Of a stretch of DNA of 64,000 bases, positions 21,701 through 32,470 are shown in pieces. The position numbers were made by a program, and so were the translations under genes. The stretch covers positions 3,639,177 to 3,703,176 of the forward strand of contig CM028898.1 in the NCBI GenBank assembly GCA_016801885.1, given 5' to 3'. Origin of the DNA: Toxotes chatareus (lineage: Eukaryota; Chordata; Actinopteri; Toxotidae). Position 1 is the first letter of the stretch. Every line of letters starts with the position of its first letter. Below the pieces are notes generated by a model. The model saw only the letters and a list, made by a program, of their open reading frames with translations, was not told the origin of the DNA and made no database searches.

Positions 21701-22649
21701 GCTTCATATGTGACTGAATGGAAATTAAACTGGCAGTCACCAATGAAAAACCGGAATGTCCTAAATAAAGTCTGGTCCTATCCTTTAGAGCTACACTCAC
21801 ATACAATATCATTCCAAAACTGTTGTGTGTCTTGGTGATGCAGCTTTAAAGCAACCTGCCATGATACATCAGATCAGCTGCAGCGACCAGTCACTAACGG
21901 TTTTCTGATCAAGGGCTGTACCTACCCGATAAGACTCCTGTCCCCTCAATGATGGTGGCTGTGATCGATTCCTGGGTCACACGAGGAGCAAGGACTGAGG
22001 AGAAATGAAATAAGAGAGAGGGTGTTCCCAAAGCGAGGCAGAGACATGGAGCTTTGGACCTGGTGTTAAATCAGAGACATCTGTGGATAGATCGAAGAGA
22101 TTTCAGGGAGTCTTCAGAAGGGCTGCAGAGGGAGGTAAAGCATTTTATGACAGTAACTGCAACACGGATGATGATAGTGGAAACTGTGAGGACCCAGGAA
22201 AAGAGGCAATAGAGGCCTGTGCAGGGAAACAGCTCACTATCGGTCAGCAGTGCAAATCTGCATGTCAGAGGTCACCAAAGTTGAACTCTTGTGTTGGAAC
22301 AAATTCATTTCACTTCTTTGAACAGATCCCCTGATTGTGCTGCATCCATTAGAAATCCTTTTAAATCCTGGTGAAGTATCATGTTGCTGCATAGCGATCC
22401 TGTGTAAATATAATTGGATGTTACCAGTCAGCTGATAGCTACACAGCTGTGAATGTGGCAGTGACTGCTGAGCATATGTGAAATGATGCCTGTTAGCTCT
22501 AACTAACAGAATAATAATCCAGATTATTGGTGAAATCGGGTTAAGCAGATCAGTAAACAGCAGTAACCTGGTTACATTAAAATATGCATATACATGGAAG
22601 CAATCAATAACCAGATTTCTCCCCTGCCTCATATCTTCCGTGTTCAAAA
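18752..22649. other. No gene recognised
   Basis: About 3.9 kb of mostly unique sequence. It contains an A-rich run at 19227-19258, a short GA run at 19471-19488 and scattered homopolymers. A forward frame at 22083-22334 (83 codons, hydrophilic, Cys-rich) has no recognised domain, and I treat it as chance. Confidence 0.5.
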
Positions 22650-22964
22650 AGCTGCAGTTCCTCGGCTGCCGCTGGGGGCGGGCTCCAGAAGTGGGCAATT
22701 TTCCATTGCCCCCAATGTTAAAATAGCCAGCTTTACAGCCTAAAAAAAATCATATTTACAGTACATTTTTTGTTTTTGGTCTGTATTGATAGTTTCCACC
22801 TCTGTGAACACTGTGGGGGTTGTTGTACCACAACCGTTATTGTTGTTGGCTTACAATTCTTACATAAATTAGGGCATGGTTAGCCTCCGGCTACCTCCAG
22901 CGGTTGACGGGGGCTGCAGTGTCCGTGTTTATTTGCCAATGTTCGGATAGGTTTTTGTGACACT

Positions 22965-23029
22965 ATGGCTTGTTGTAGTGTAGACTGTACTAACCGACCG
23001 TCGAACGAGTCTGTGTTGCAGTTTTTTCG
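22965..23029 (+). pseudogene. THAP-domain first exon (orphan, intact)
   Basis: The frame starts at an ATG, reads MACCSVDCTNRPSNESVLQF plus one Phe, and ends in a split Arg codon at a perfect donor, gtaagt. The C-x(4)-C spacing followed by an Asn-Arg pair (CCSVDCTNR) is the N-terminal signature of the C2CH THAP zinc finger, a DNA-binding module of P-type and other transposases and of host THAP proteins. The exon has no stop codon or frameshift. The second half of the domain (the conserved Pro, Trp, Cys and His residues) would lie in a next exon, and none is recognised within the element. It is either a relic of the transposase gene or a seed for exonisation. Confidence 0.65.
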
Positions 23030-23304
23030 GTAAGTAAATTTCTCACTATTTTACCTTGATGTTTGCACTAATTAGCATGAATTATCATATTTTCCGCTGG
23101 CTTATGACTTAATTGCCGATTTATGGTCGCTGCTGATACAGATAGAGGACCGGAGCAGCTAATTTTAGGAACGCGGTTGCGGTGTGTTCCGTGCTCTCAG
23201 AGTCCGTTTATTGCGGCAATACGAGGCTACAACTTTATTTCGTCTCATTTTTCTGTTTAAAAAGTCTGACATTGCATGGACAGAGCAGCTCCGTCAGTCA
23301 GCGG

Positions 23305-23800
23305 CTGCTGTAACTGTAAATGGATAGTGGATGGAGGCAGGCAAATATTAAATATTAAACATTTTAATATATTATCATCATCATTATTTTTTAACGTTCA
23401 CTCATTATATATCATTAATAATAATGGCAACAATAACAATAATAATAATGTTTTAACTTTTTAATATATTTTATTAATATGAAATAATAATGATTGTTTC
23501 ACAGTTAAATAACAGGCTAGAAATAAATCCCCCCCCCCACAACTCCACCAAACCCTGCAGCTCCATCTAAAACCTCTCTATCTGAAACAGTCATGTTTAA
23601 AACACAGCAGCAACATTATGATCTCTGTTGTATGTTCTGTGTCATGTTACACGGGTCGAGCTAGTCGGGTCGGACTCGGGGACTGGATGTAGCTGCGTGT
23701 AGCTGCCGCTTAGCTTGTTAGCCTAGCTGATTAGCTTTAGGCTAGCTCGGTTGGTCCGAGCTAAGTGGCCGGATTCTCGGCCGGCTGACCCCGGCTGACC
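23305..23800 (+). repeat. Direct repeat, unit 1 (inside THAP element)
   Basis: The unit has two blocks. Block a (about 23305-23478) runs from ctgctgtaactg through a TA/ATT-rich stretch to ttaatatgaa. Block b (about 23655-23800) runs from tcgagctagtcgggtcggac to ccggctgacc. About 176 bp separates them. Both blocks recur in the same order at 23971-24138 and 24146-24290. Confidence 0.85.
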
Positions 23801-23970
23801 CGTAGAGTAACCGCCTCTTCGCCAAATATGGAAAGTACACTCCCACTAAAATCCAAGATGGCGCAGCTCAAATGCCCATAGTTTGGTCACAAAAACGACT
23901 CCCCGAAACCAATGGGTGACGTCACGGGTGCTACGTCCATGTCTTATACAGTCTATGTGTTGTTTGTGTG

Positions 23971-24290
23971 CTGCTGTAACTGAAAGTGGATAGTGGGTGG
24001 AGGCAGCGGTGAAAGCGTAAATATTAAAATTTTTAATTTATTATTATCATTATTATTATTATTATTATCAGCATCATTATTATTATTGTTACCATTCATA
24101 ATAATAATGTTTTTGACGTTTTAATATTTTTTATTAATATGAATATCGAGCTAGTCGGGTCGGACTCGGGGACTGTCGTGTGGTGCATGTAGCTGCCGTT
24201 TAGCTTGTTAGCCTAGCTGATTAGCCTTAGGCTAGCTTGGTTGCTCCAAGCTAAGTGGCTGGGTTTTCGGCCAGCTGACCCCAGCTGTGT
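23971..24290 (+). repeat. Direct repeat, unit 2 (outside the element terminus)
   Basis: Blocks a and b of unit 1 recur here only 7 bp apart, so the spacer seen in unit 1 is missing. Unit 2 lies downstream of the recognisable element end (cagtctatg at about 23957) and is not followed by another copy of that end. Distinctive shared words include gtcgggtcggactcggggac and tagcttgttagcctagctga. Block a differs by expansions of ATT units. Confidence 0.85.
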
Positions 24291-25263
24291 AATTCCAGGC
24301 AATGTCAGATATTTGAAGTGAAAACAGTATCGACACACTGACAGATTCCCTCTTATCTGTATTTATTGCACCATGAATTTAAATGGGTGGTTATTATTCA
24401 CAACAGCAACACGTGGGCTCTATGTTTAATGTTTATCCTCATGTCTAAAATGTTTTATTAAATCTAATAAAAAACAGGAATATGTTGAGTAGAGGTGAGT
24501 AGTAATGACATGTTAAACTTGTGTTGCTGAAGCACAGATCTGTTGAGTTTATGGAAATTGATGAAAACCCAGTGTTGTACTCCATAAAATTGCCCTTGTC
24601 AGTTAAGCCAGAACAAAAGCCCCTCAGAACAAACATGAGGTTACTCTTTTAATGGAATGTGTTAAAGCACCAAGGTGATTATTCTTTTTTCTTTGAATCA
24701 GTTATATCAGACACGAGTCTGAATGGTTTATAAGAGAACATCAGTAGATTAAAGGAAAGCTGCCTGGCATTGTTTGTGGCTGACCGTATGAGAAAGGATT
24801 GTCTGACAACAGTAAGAGGTGAAATAGTACCAGCTTCTTTTATTCGATTACAAGACCTTGTATGGGATTATGTGTGAATGTGTCTGTCTGGTACAATTAC
24901 TGATGTTAAACTGAACTATTAAACATGAGTACAGATCCTGGAAAGGATTCAAAGCCAGCCTGCCTTTCTTTACAGGTAATGATAAATAGAAGTACTATCA
25001 TCTGACGCCATCCTGAATAAGAATCTGCCAAATGATAGAGAGCCAAAGAAACTACCACCACAAAGCCTCTGACCAGCTGTGTTATTTAAGGTGGTGAGCT
25101 AAAGGGAAAAAGTGGAGTCCCGCTGTGTTAATAATGAGATGTTATATCCCACCAGACAGTGCCTGCTGTTTGCAATTCAAAAGACCACAGTTCATAAGAG
25201 AGACAAACATGATACGGGAAGGTGAAACCGTGAGTTTACACCTGACAAGTGCTTTCCTTTTAG
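24291..25263. other. No gene recognised; juxtaposed AG/GT splice motif
   Basis: Unique sequence. At 24975/24976 a pyrimidine tract ending in tttctttacag abuts gtaatg directly. Confidence 0.45.
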
Positions 25264-25403
25264 CTCCAAGGACGAGACAGGAGGGGTGGAGAGCTGGAGG
25301 CAGGGCCTGTGCACAACCCAGAGATTAGGAGTTTGAACTTTATTGGTCTGAATGCATGAGATGACGTTTGGTGAGGTGAAACCTGCCAGAAAACTGCTGC
25401 AGG
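25264..25403 (+). ncRNA. Candidate non-coding exon A
   Basis: The acceptor-like tract gtgctttccttttag precedes it and gtgagt follows it. All three frames contain stops, although one stays open for 31 codons. The next candidate exon begins after a compact 127-bp intron with a strong acceptor, which is what makes the pair notable. There is no homology. Treat as a hypothetical spliced non-coding RNA. Confidence 0.2.
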
Positions 25404-25530
25404 GTGAGTTTCTCACTCTACCTCATTCAACATTATTAAAATACTTTGGCCTGTGACCTCAGAGAGAATCAGATAAATAACAGCAGTTAAAGACATCCTT
25501 CTGCTAAACACCCTCTTTCTCTCTCCCCAG

Positions 25531-25576
25531 GAATTCCTCATTTTCTCAAGTGCGCCATCTCTCATGTGAAGTCGTG
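25531..25576 (+). ncRNA. Candidate non-coding exon B (46 nt)
   Basis: The acceptor ccctctttctctctccccag is among the strongest in the window, and the donor is gtgagt. Two frames are open across the 46 nt (one reads IPHFLKCAISHVKS), so a coding role is not excluded. It pairs with candidate exon A across a 127-bp intron. Confidence 0.25.
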
Positions 25577-27255
25577 GTGAGTCATCTGAAACAGCTTGTG
25601 TGTCTGTGTATGTTGCATAACAGTAACTTTGGGGGAAGTGTAAGATGTGGGGGCAATTGTCCTTTATTAACAACCAAACATGTCTCCTGCCAGAGACTGA
25701 AGCTTGGACAGGTCCAGTGTCCACATGAGTGTAGATTTTTAGTTTTTAAAAACTGCATCTTCATGTATTTACCAAACCAGGCAGGTACATACACCACATT
25801 ACAGCAGCATTAGCTAGCCATAGACTGTTGAAAAGTTTGATGCACTTCTTGCTGGCATCTTTGTCAGGTACCTGACCCAGAAAATCTGAAATGTATCTAC
25901 AAGTTGAGCCTCGGAGAGAGGTTGAGGTTGGGTTAGCAAGCAGCACATCTGCCTCGAAACAAACTGATCATTTTCAAAGCTGCCAGGTTTGCCTCAACAT
26001 TGTGTTTAGCACTGGGCTTCTGAGGTTTCTACTTATGGCTAATCTTGCCAGATTGAGAGTGATCTACCAGGCTGCTCTTCTGAAGCGTTCTACTGACCTA
26101 CAAAAACCACCTCAGAGGACAGAAATGACTGAGCCCTGAAACCCAGTCACATTTTGTCTAATTCCAGGGAATAGATATTCATTCACTTTGTGCCAGTGTT
26201 AAGGAGGCAAAGGCCCAGTCACCATTTGTCAGTTTCTGTCCCAGATGCCACAAAACATAAGTGTGATAAAGAGGGACTAAAAACATTCTTCATATAAAAT
26301 GGGAATGAGGAATGGGTATTTCTTGAACTGAGGCAATTTTAAGTTGTACAAAGGGCCTTCTTTTGTAGTTGTACATGCGATGTACAGACAGGCTAAAGTC
26401 ACTCCTGCACTGACACAAATCTAAGAGTGATAAATTAGGGTGCACAGCTGGTCAGCAGTGATAAAACAGATCACATCCATTAGGGCTGAGAAACCCTAAA
26501 TTCTTGGAGTAATGTGAATTTAGAGCTACAGAATGTGTGTGGCACACAAAAGCATCCAGAAGCTTTCTTTGCATTTCCACAGGCAGAATTCATGCTAATC
26601 AAACTTCACGCAACTCACAGAAATAAGACGCTGCCCAGTTGCACCCTCTGTGGATTTGCATCCATCTCATTATCTGCACAGTTTGTAATTTATACAGAGT
26701 CACAACCTCAGTAATGACCTGTCTAATGGCTACCTTTGGATCAAGAGGCTGGCCCAAATGTGGATACTGTGCTAGTTAATCCATTGATTGACAGGCAGGG
26801 ATGCTCTTCTTAGGAGTCATCCTTAGGATCCCAATGTGCCATTGAGTGATCAGTAAACATTAAAATCTCCTCAGTCACGTATTTAATCAGACCAGATCAT
26901 ATCGGAGAAATCAGAGCTGCTAATCTCTTTGGAGATTGAGACACACGTCATTTAGACATGTCTGAATGCAAGTACACCAGAACACACTTTCATACACATA
27001 CTGTTTTTAGCCAGAGCTGCTATGCTATAAAAAAAAAAAGGCTGGTTAAAGCACTGCCATGACGGTGTGATAGTGAGGCAGCATGTCACACTGTCAATAC
27101 CAGGAACCAGATCATTCATTTTATTTACATGATTTTCCTACAGTGACATGTCAAAATGCATTCTGTTAAAAATTCCTGTCATTCTTTATGGTCTTCACTA
27201 ACTTTGAATTAATGTTCGGAATGTATGACAGTAAGAAAAATAACTGATGGGATAT
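25577..27255. other. No gene recognised
   Basis: Unique sequence. Overlapping frames at 25.55-26.14 kb on both strands have no recognisable domain. A short A run lies near 27030. Confidence 0.5.
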
Positions 27256-27510
27256 TCATTCATTTATTCATCTTCTATACCGCTTGATCCGTCAGGGTTG
27301 TGGGGGAGCTGGAGCCTATCCCAGCTGACTATGGGTGAGAGGCAGGGTACACCCTGGACTGGTCGCCAGTCAATCGCAGGGCTGACACACAAAGACAAAC
27401 AACCACTCACACACACACTCACACCTAAGAGCAAGTTAGAGTAGCCAATTAACCTAATGTGCACGTTTTTGGGATTGTGGGAGGAAATCGGAGTACCCGG
27501 AGAAAACGTG
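27256..27510 (-). mobile_element. LINE/SINE 3' tail (L2 or Maui-like), 5'-truncated
   Basis: Read on the minus strand, the landmarks are tctccgggtactccg, cctcccac, ttaattggctactctaa, gtgtgag, ccctgcgattgactggcgac, agggtgtaccctgcctctc, agctgggataggctccagc, ending in a degenerate tail of gaatgaat-like units. This is a very common teleost retroposon 3' region. The 5' part of the usual unit is missing. Confidence 0.75.
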
Positions 27511-27511
27511 C

Positions 27512-27534
27512 CATCAGGTGCCACCCACCTGATG
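27512..27534. repeat. Short perfect hairpin
   Basis: catcaggtg and cacctgatg face each other across a 5-nt loop, immediately next to the truncated end of the retroposon tail. Confidence 0.8.
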
Positions 27535-27648
27535 AGATATTCACTTCTTTAAATTCAAATCCGCCTCATATTCACAAGTGATTCCAATCTTGTGTTTTGA
27601 ATTTAATTAGACAAGAGATGAGAATTATGTTTAAATAATTATAAGACC

Positions 27649-27669
27649 AAAAAAAAAAAAAAAAAAAAA
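27649..27669 (+). repeat. Poly-A tract
   Basis: An uninterrupted run of 21 A immediately upstream of the next interspersed repeat. Confidence 0.9.
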
Positions 27670-27679
27670 CTGAAACTGT

Positions 27680-27965
27680 AGACTGTTCTACCTTGGTGGA
27701 GCATCACGGAACCAAAGGTATTAAAGTTAATTTTAAGAATGACATGAATGTGAAAATTTGAACCTGCTGGTGGAGAGTCAGAGGATCTCCAAAGTCCACA
27801 GAAATCATCACCAAGAGACCATCCATCTGTTAGTTATATCCACTTAACCTTTCAGAGGGTCACTGGGAGTTGGAGCCTATGGAGATCATCATGGCAGGCT
27901 GATAGCTGCTGAGATATTTCTGTGTGGGCCAAAGAGCCACGCCACTAGCATAGCTAAAAACAACT
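27680..27965 (+). repeat. Teleost interspersed repeat (copy 2 of 3, longest)
   Basis: Landmarks in order: gaacctgctggtggagagtc, aggatctccaaagtc, tgagatatttctgtgtgggc, caaagagccacgccactagc, atagctaaaaa. It is the same family as the fragments at 5452 and 44083. An insertion or divergent stretch (about 27820-27890) disrupts the usual middle. No coding sequence. Confidence 0.6.
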
Positions 27966-28019
27966 TAAGCTTCATTTAAGTGCATAAGTAGCAAGTAACT
28001 AGCTACTTATTTCACTGTA

Positions 28020-28037
28020 TTTTTTTTTTTTTTTTTT
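28020..28037 (+). repeat. Poly-T tract
   Basis: A run of about 18 T. Confidence 0.9.
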
Positions 28038-31000
28038 ACATATTGTTTAATGCAGTTATGGTCATATATCCACTCTCTAACCTCTTGTTCTTTGCTTCGC
28101 TCAGGGAATGAAATCTGTCTGGTAACTTTAGCATGAAGGTTTGTTTTTTCTCATGTGGGTTCATAGTTGCTTCGTGATCGCAGATGCAGTTTTTGAGCGT
28201 GTGCAGAAGAAATTGCAAGATGGTGCCTAGTTTGAGTGCACTAACAGGCGAAATGCTATTTCACAATCAGCACCCCAGCCCTTCCTCAAGAGTCCTGGAC
28301 CTAGAAAAAAAAAAAGATCCTGTCAGTAAGGCAGGTCCCCTTTGCATGATTGAAGCCCTGAGAAAACTCAGCGGGTTCAAGGGTGGACGTTTCATGAAGA
28401 TCAGCCGCTACAGACTTAAAATTCCCAGGTGTCATTTAGCTTTGGGCCGGCCGGAGGAAATGTGCTGCTGCTGTGGTATGATATGTGCTGCTGGCAAATG
28501 CATCAGACCACCAGAGTTGTCCAGCGGATGTCAAACTTAAAAAGCCTCAGAGCATTTATAGGTGGAGGTCAACATGGCTACATATAAAAAGTAAACATCT
28601 GAAGTGCATTTGAAAAGTATGAGCTGCTGTTAGATCTTTGTGTACGTGAATGTGTGATTCAAGCTTTCAGTTTTGTTCCTTTGGTGAGGAGAACGTTGCT
28701 TAGGTTTCCTGTTCTTGCTGAAAGAAAACATTCAAACTCAGATGCTCCCCAAGGAAACCTGAACCACACAAGCACTAAAACATTCACAGCTGCTCACTGC
28801 ACGGCAGTCACCTATGACCTGCAGGGATAGTACCCAATCATGTAAAGTTCTAGCTTTACTAAATGCTTACCTTTGTAACTGAGCCTCATTTAAAGAATGT
28901 AAATTCCCCAGAAAAAAAAAGACAAAACTGATCTTATTTAACTGAAACATCTGATGGCTAATGTGAAGTTGTTGCAGGCAGTTGTCAGTCAGAGTGAATC
29001 AGCATCAAGTGCTACGATTGGTTTAGATTTGTGGAAAGGAGGAATGCGGAGCTGGCGAATTGTGAGAAATACTTGTTGAAGCTGTAATAGGAAGAAACAG
29101 TCATTACTGTCAAATCATCAGAATTTGTTTCAGGTTTTGGAAGATTGGGAACAGGAAAGAATGGCAAAGGACAGAAAGCTCTTATTTCTGAAAGCAAACC
29201 ATTCAGCTGGTTTCATAAGATGGTAAACGCTGCCAGACGAAGTAATATTTTATTTCATATTTATTCCAGTGTGAAGTTGATGAGATAATCAGTCCATTCA
29301 GACACGAGCATAATCCTTTAAACAGAGATCAGTAAATCTCTATGTGATTTTTCGTGACAATATGGCAAAATACACCAGACGATGATGTGACCATGACTGC
29401 TTTTCTTCCCATAAATCTTCTCTGCTCGGCTCTGTGCTTTGCTTTCAAATACCCAGCCGACCCACCGGGTGCTTACAGTGCCAAGGAAGTCACATCTCAC
29501 TGCTGCTGTTCTGTAGCAACAAATTATCCAACTGGCCCATTGGAAGAGACTGACACAGAATACAGGTCTGATTTGGGGGGGGTTGAAGCAAAGTAGGAAA
29601 GACATTGTATAAACATGTCTTATTGTTTTTAAGTTTTTGAGTTGAAAGCATAAGGCATGACATGTAGGCTGTCATAATTTAGTTTATTCTGGGGCAGCAT
29701 CTGCAGAAGCACTGGACTGTAACAAATAATTTAGTATTTCTTATAACTCTAGGAAAGGTATTAATGAAAATGCTTCACAGCCAGTGTCCATCAGGCGCAT
29801 CACATTCCTGCTTTGTCGAAGATTAATCTGCTGCTGCCATTTTTGCTGGAGCAGCTCATGAGTCTGAATGAATGCCTGTATTTGTTGGCAGTTGACTTAA
29901 AAATCACAATTTAAAAGTCCAAATTAAACAACAAAATATATTGTTGTCGTCCATGCCCTCCTGGAGGACGAATAGAAATGTTTTCTGACTTGCGCCCCTG
30001 TCAGCAGGACATCATTTGTCTGTGTAGTCAAAAATAGTGTTAAAAATGGAACCTTTAAAAAAAATAAAAGGGATCTCAGGCAACTTCAGGATTGTCTTTT
30101 ATCTATAGATTTATGGATGTTTATTCCCAGCGTACTTCAAATATAATGGTGTCCTCAAAAAATGTAAATCACGCTGAATCTAAAAGTATGTGTTTCATGA
30201 CTGTGTGTTAGGATTTGACTATGACATGACTCAGATAGACTACGAAATTAGACGCAAATTGCGGCAATTGGGAACTAAGGGCTTTGAAGTACCTCAATCT
30301 CCTAAGTGATCTGTGTGTCACAGCCAGTGCTGCAGCTCCGATTTCTGATAAATGGGGTAAAGCACAATGAATAACTTCCTGTTATTTCTGAAACACTGTC
30401 AACAATTTCACTGACAAACACACCATAACATATTATTTGTAGTGTAGAGGCTGCAATTATAACAACACAGAGCAAATATTATAGAAGGCCTTTAAAATCA
30501 CTCATACTGTTCGTACATGCTATTTTCAGAATGAAGGAGGCTATTCTAATAGGGTCATAGAAATATATACAGTATCAGCTCATTCAGCTACTTGAACGCT
30601 TTTAGCTCAAGGAGCTTTTAAGTGCTCTACCACTTATGCCTGACACTGTTGACCTGCCATGATTTTTCTTGAGCCAGATGGCTATGAATGGCTTTGTTGT
30701 TACAGTACAGTACAGTACAGTGACCTCTGTTCAACAAATGTCACATATTATGGTATGCAGTGTTTGCACTAGTCCATTTGTTAATCTGAGCTGTAGTGTT
30801 TTAATAGTCTGAACAATGGTCCTACACTTACTGCCACCACCGCTGCTGCTGCTGTGTGTGTGTACAATGAAGCAATTTTTAGGTCTCTGTAATTGTTCCT
30901 CCTATTGATCCTACAGATATCCTTTCCAAGGGCAAATTCAATGTAAGAGGAGGAAACTTCATTTAGTGCAAAAATACATTTTTATGTTTGGACCAAGCTG

Positions 31001-31769
31001 ATGTGAAACCTAAGCAGTCGGAGTCAGACAAATCAAGTGGGTATCTTCTATAGAAGTTATAGATAAGGACAGTGATTCCTTGCTGAGCTGCAGTAATGAG
31101 ATACTAACACAAAAAGGCAATTTTGCACTAACAAGAGTGTAACTTTGGGGAATAGCCACTTGGTTTCTCTGATTTTGCTCTGTCAGTGTACAGTACACAT
31201 GGGTTTGTAACTGCTGTATAGAGAAAGACTTGATGAACCACGAACCAATCCTGTCATTTTTGATGGACATTTTCACTTGTTATAGCAGGGAAAACATGAC
31301 AGGAAGAATGGCTGCCCATTTATCCATTTATTTTCCCACTCCTGTGCATGCTGTTTCACTGTGACACGTCAGAGGAATGGAGCCATTGTTAATGTCGTTA
31401 GTTCTGAGTTGACTGGAAGTTTATATTCCGCACAGACTTATCACCTCATTTGCAAATATGCCGCCATTTTATTTATTATTATTTATTTACTTTTTTGTAA
31501 ATCATCATTATATATCATGGAACTCCAGGAGAGAGGAAGAACTGTGTGTGTTTGTGTGAGAGAGAGAGATACTGATTAGAGTGGAGAGCTAACACAAGGC
31601 TCTTGTCATCACAATCACGCAAGTATGGGGACAGTTCTGTCATCTGCCTACGTCTGGTTCTTCAGTACTCTCTGCTGACAATGAAACTAACTATCAATTC
31701 ATCTTTTTTCAAAGGGAAAATCATTCAGATCCTCCAGTGCCACTACGTTTCCAAATTTCTGAAGAGGAC
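28038..31769. other. No gene recognised; (TACAG)n and small repeats
   Basis: About 3.7 kb of mostly unique sequence. A 118-codon forward frame at 28184-28540 lies in a GC-richer patch but shows no domain or splice pair. A (TACAG)4 run lies at 30701-30721. GT and GA runs lie at 31545-31570. Confidence 0.5.
30701..30721 (+). repeat. (TACAG)4 pentanucleotide repeat
   Basis: Four perfect pentamer units. Confidence 0.9.
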
Positions 31770-32140
31770 AATTGAGTCGAGGAATCAGCAGGTGCTCTCC
31801 TGTTGAAAAAGGCAAAGACCCTCTCTTTCCGAAAGGGACTGCTCGAGCAGCTCATGTGGCTGAGGTACTGCAAAGAAAGGTACGCCGTGTACTGTATGTA
31901 CTGCTCTCAAGGTGGTCCAATTCAATACAGCCTATCACACTGCGAAGGATGAGCTGCCATTCACTAAATCTGAGGGTCATATTCTAGGGAATCAGACTTA
32001 CTGCAACAACACAGCATGTGCACAGTTCATTGGATTTATCACAGACTCACTGAAAAGAAGACCAGTGAAAACATAAAGGATTCCACTTTTCTGTCCTCCA
32101 TGATTGATAGTAACACTGATGTGTTAAGCAAAGAATTCAA
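31770..32140 (+). pseudogene. hAT-superfamily transposase remnant (ZNF862-like)
   Basis: Three reading-frame segments match, in order, the N-terminal half of hAT transposases related to vertebrate ZNF862/SCAND3-type proteins. First, about 31840-31910 reads LEQLMWLRYCKERYAVYC, reminiscent of the TTF/BED-like zinc-finger entry. After a frameshift, 31921 onward reads FNTAYHTAKDELPFTKSEG, then NNTACAQFIGFITDSLK. After a stop and another shift comes SSMIDSNTDV, the family's conserved (M)IDG-STD region with its Gly changed. No terminal inverted repeats were found. The catalytic core and dimerisation domain are absent. Confidence 0.7.
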
Positions 32141-32402
32141 GACTGCAACATCCTGCAACAAGGGAGGCCAGTGAATACTTTGATTGGACATGCTGAAGTC
32201 CAGCATACAAAGGCTCAGGGTGTTAGATACAGTATTAGGCTACAAAAGGTATGAAAAGGTCAGAAATGAAAGAGCAGAGGTGGAAGAACTATTCAAATCC
32301 TTGTCTGAAGTAAAATGACTAATACCAACCACAGCTGGAAAATCATCTTTGGCCTCACCCCAGGAACAATGAAAAAAAGAAACACTTAACAGTAACATCA
32401 CA

Positions 32403-32470
32403 ACAGTGGTGGAAAATAAAAAGTACATTTATTCAAGTACTGCACTTAAGTATAATTTTGAGATGCTTTG
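32403..32470 (+). repeat. Teleost interspersed repeat fragment (tactcaagta family)
   Basis: The text gtggtggaaaataaaaagta, catttattcaagtactgcac, ttaagtataattttgag matches the well-known fish repeat beginning GTGGTGGAAAGTAACTAAGT. Another part of the same family lies at 61410-61555. Confidence 0.7.

Larger units (their letters stand above)
22650..23957 (+). mobile_element. THAP-domain DNA transposon derivative (P/Kolobok-like), non-autonomous
   Basis: The 5' part carries the landmarks ctgccgctgggggcgggctc, agtgggcaattttccat and gccagctttacagc. The 3' end reads gtgacgtcacgg, ctacgtccat, tatacagtctatg. I recognise both ends as those of an abundant teleost DNA transposon family. Inside is a start codon followed by a THAP zinc-finger first exon (22965-23029). 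Downstream of its donor I find no further transposase exon. The element is visibly richer in CpG than its flanks and holds a TA-rich segment (23340-23480). THAP domains occur in P-element and Kolobok transposases, and which superfamily this is cannot be decided here. Confidence 0.7.

Noticed and set aside
22083..22334. 83-codon Cys-containing forward frame
   Set aside because: The cysteine spacing fits no zinc finger or secreted family that I know, and there is no signal peptide.
28184..28540. 118-codon forward frame in a GC-richer patch
   Set aside because: No recognisable domain or flanking splice sites. It begins and ends at arbitrary positions.
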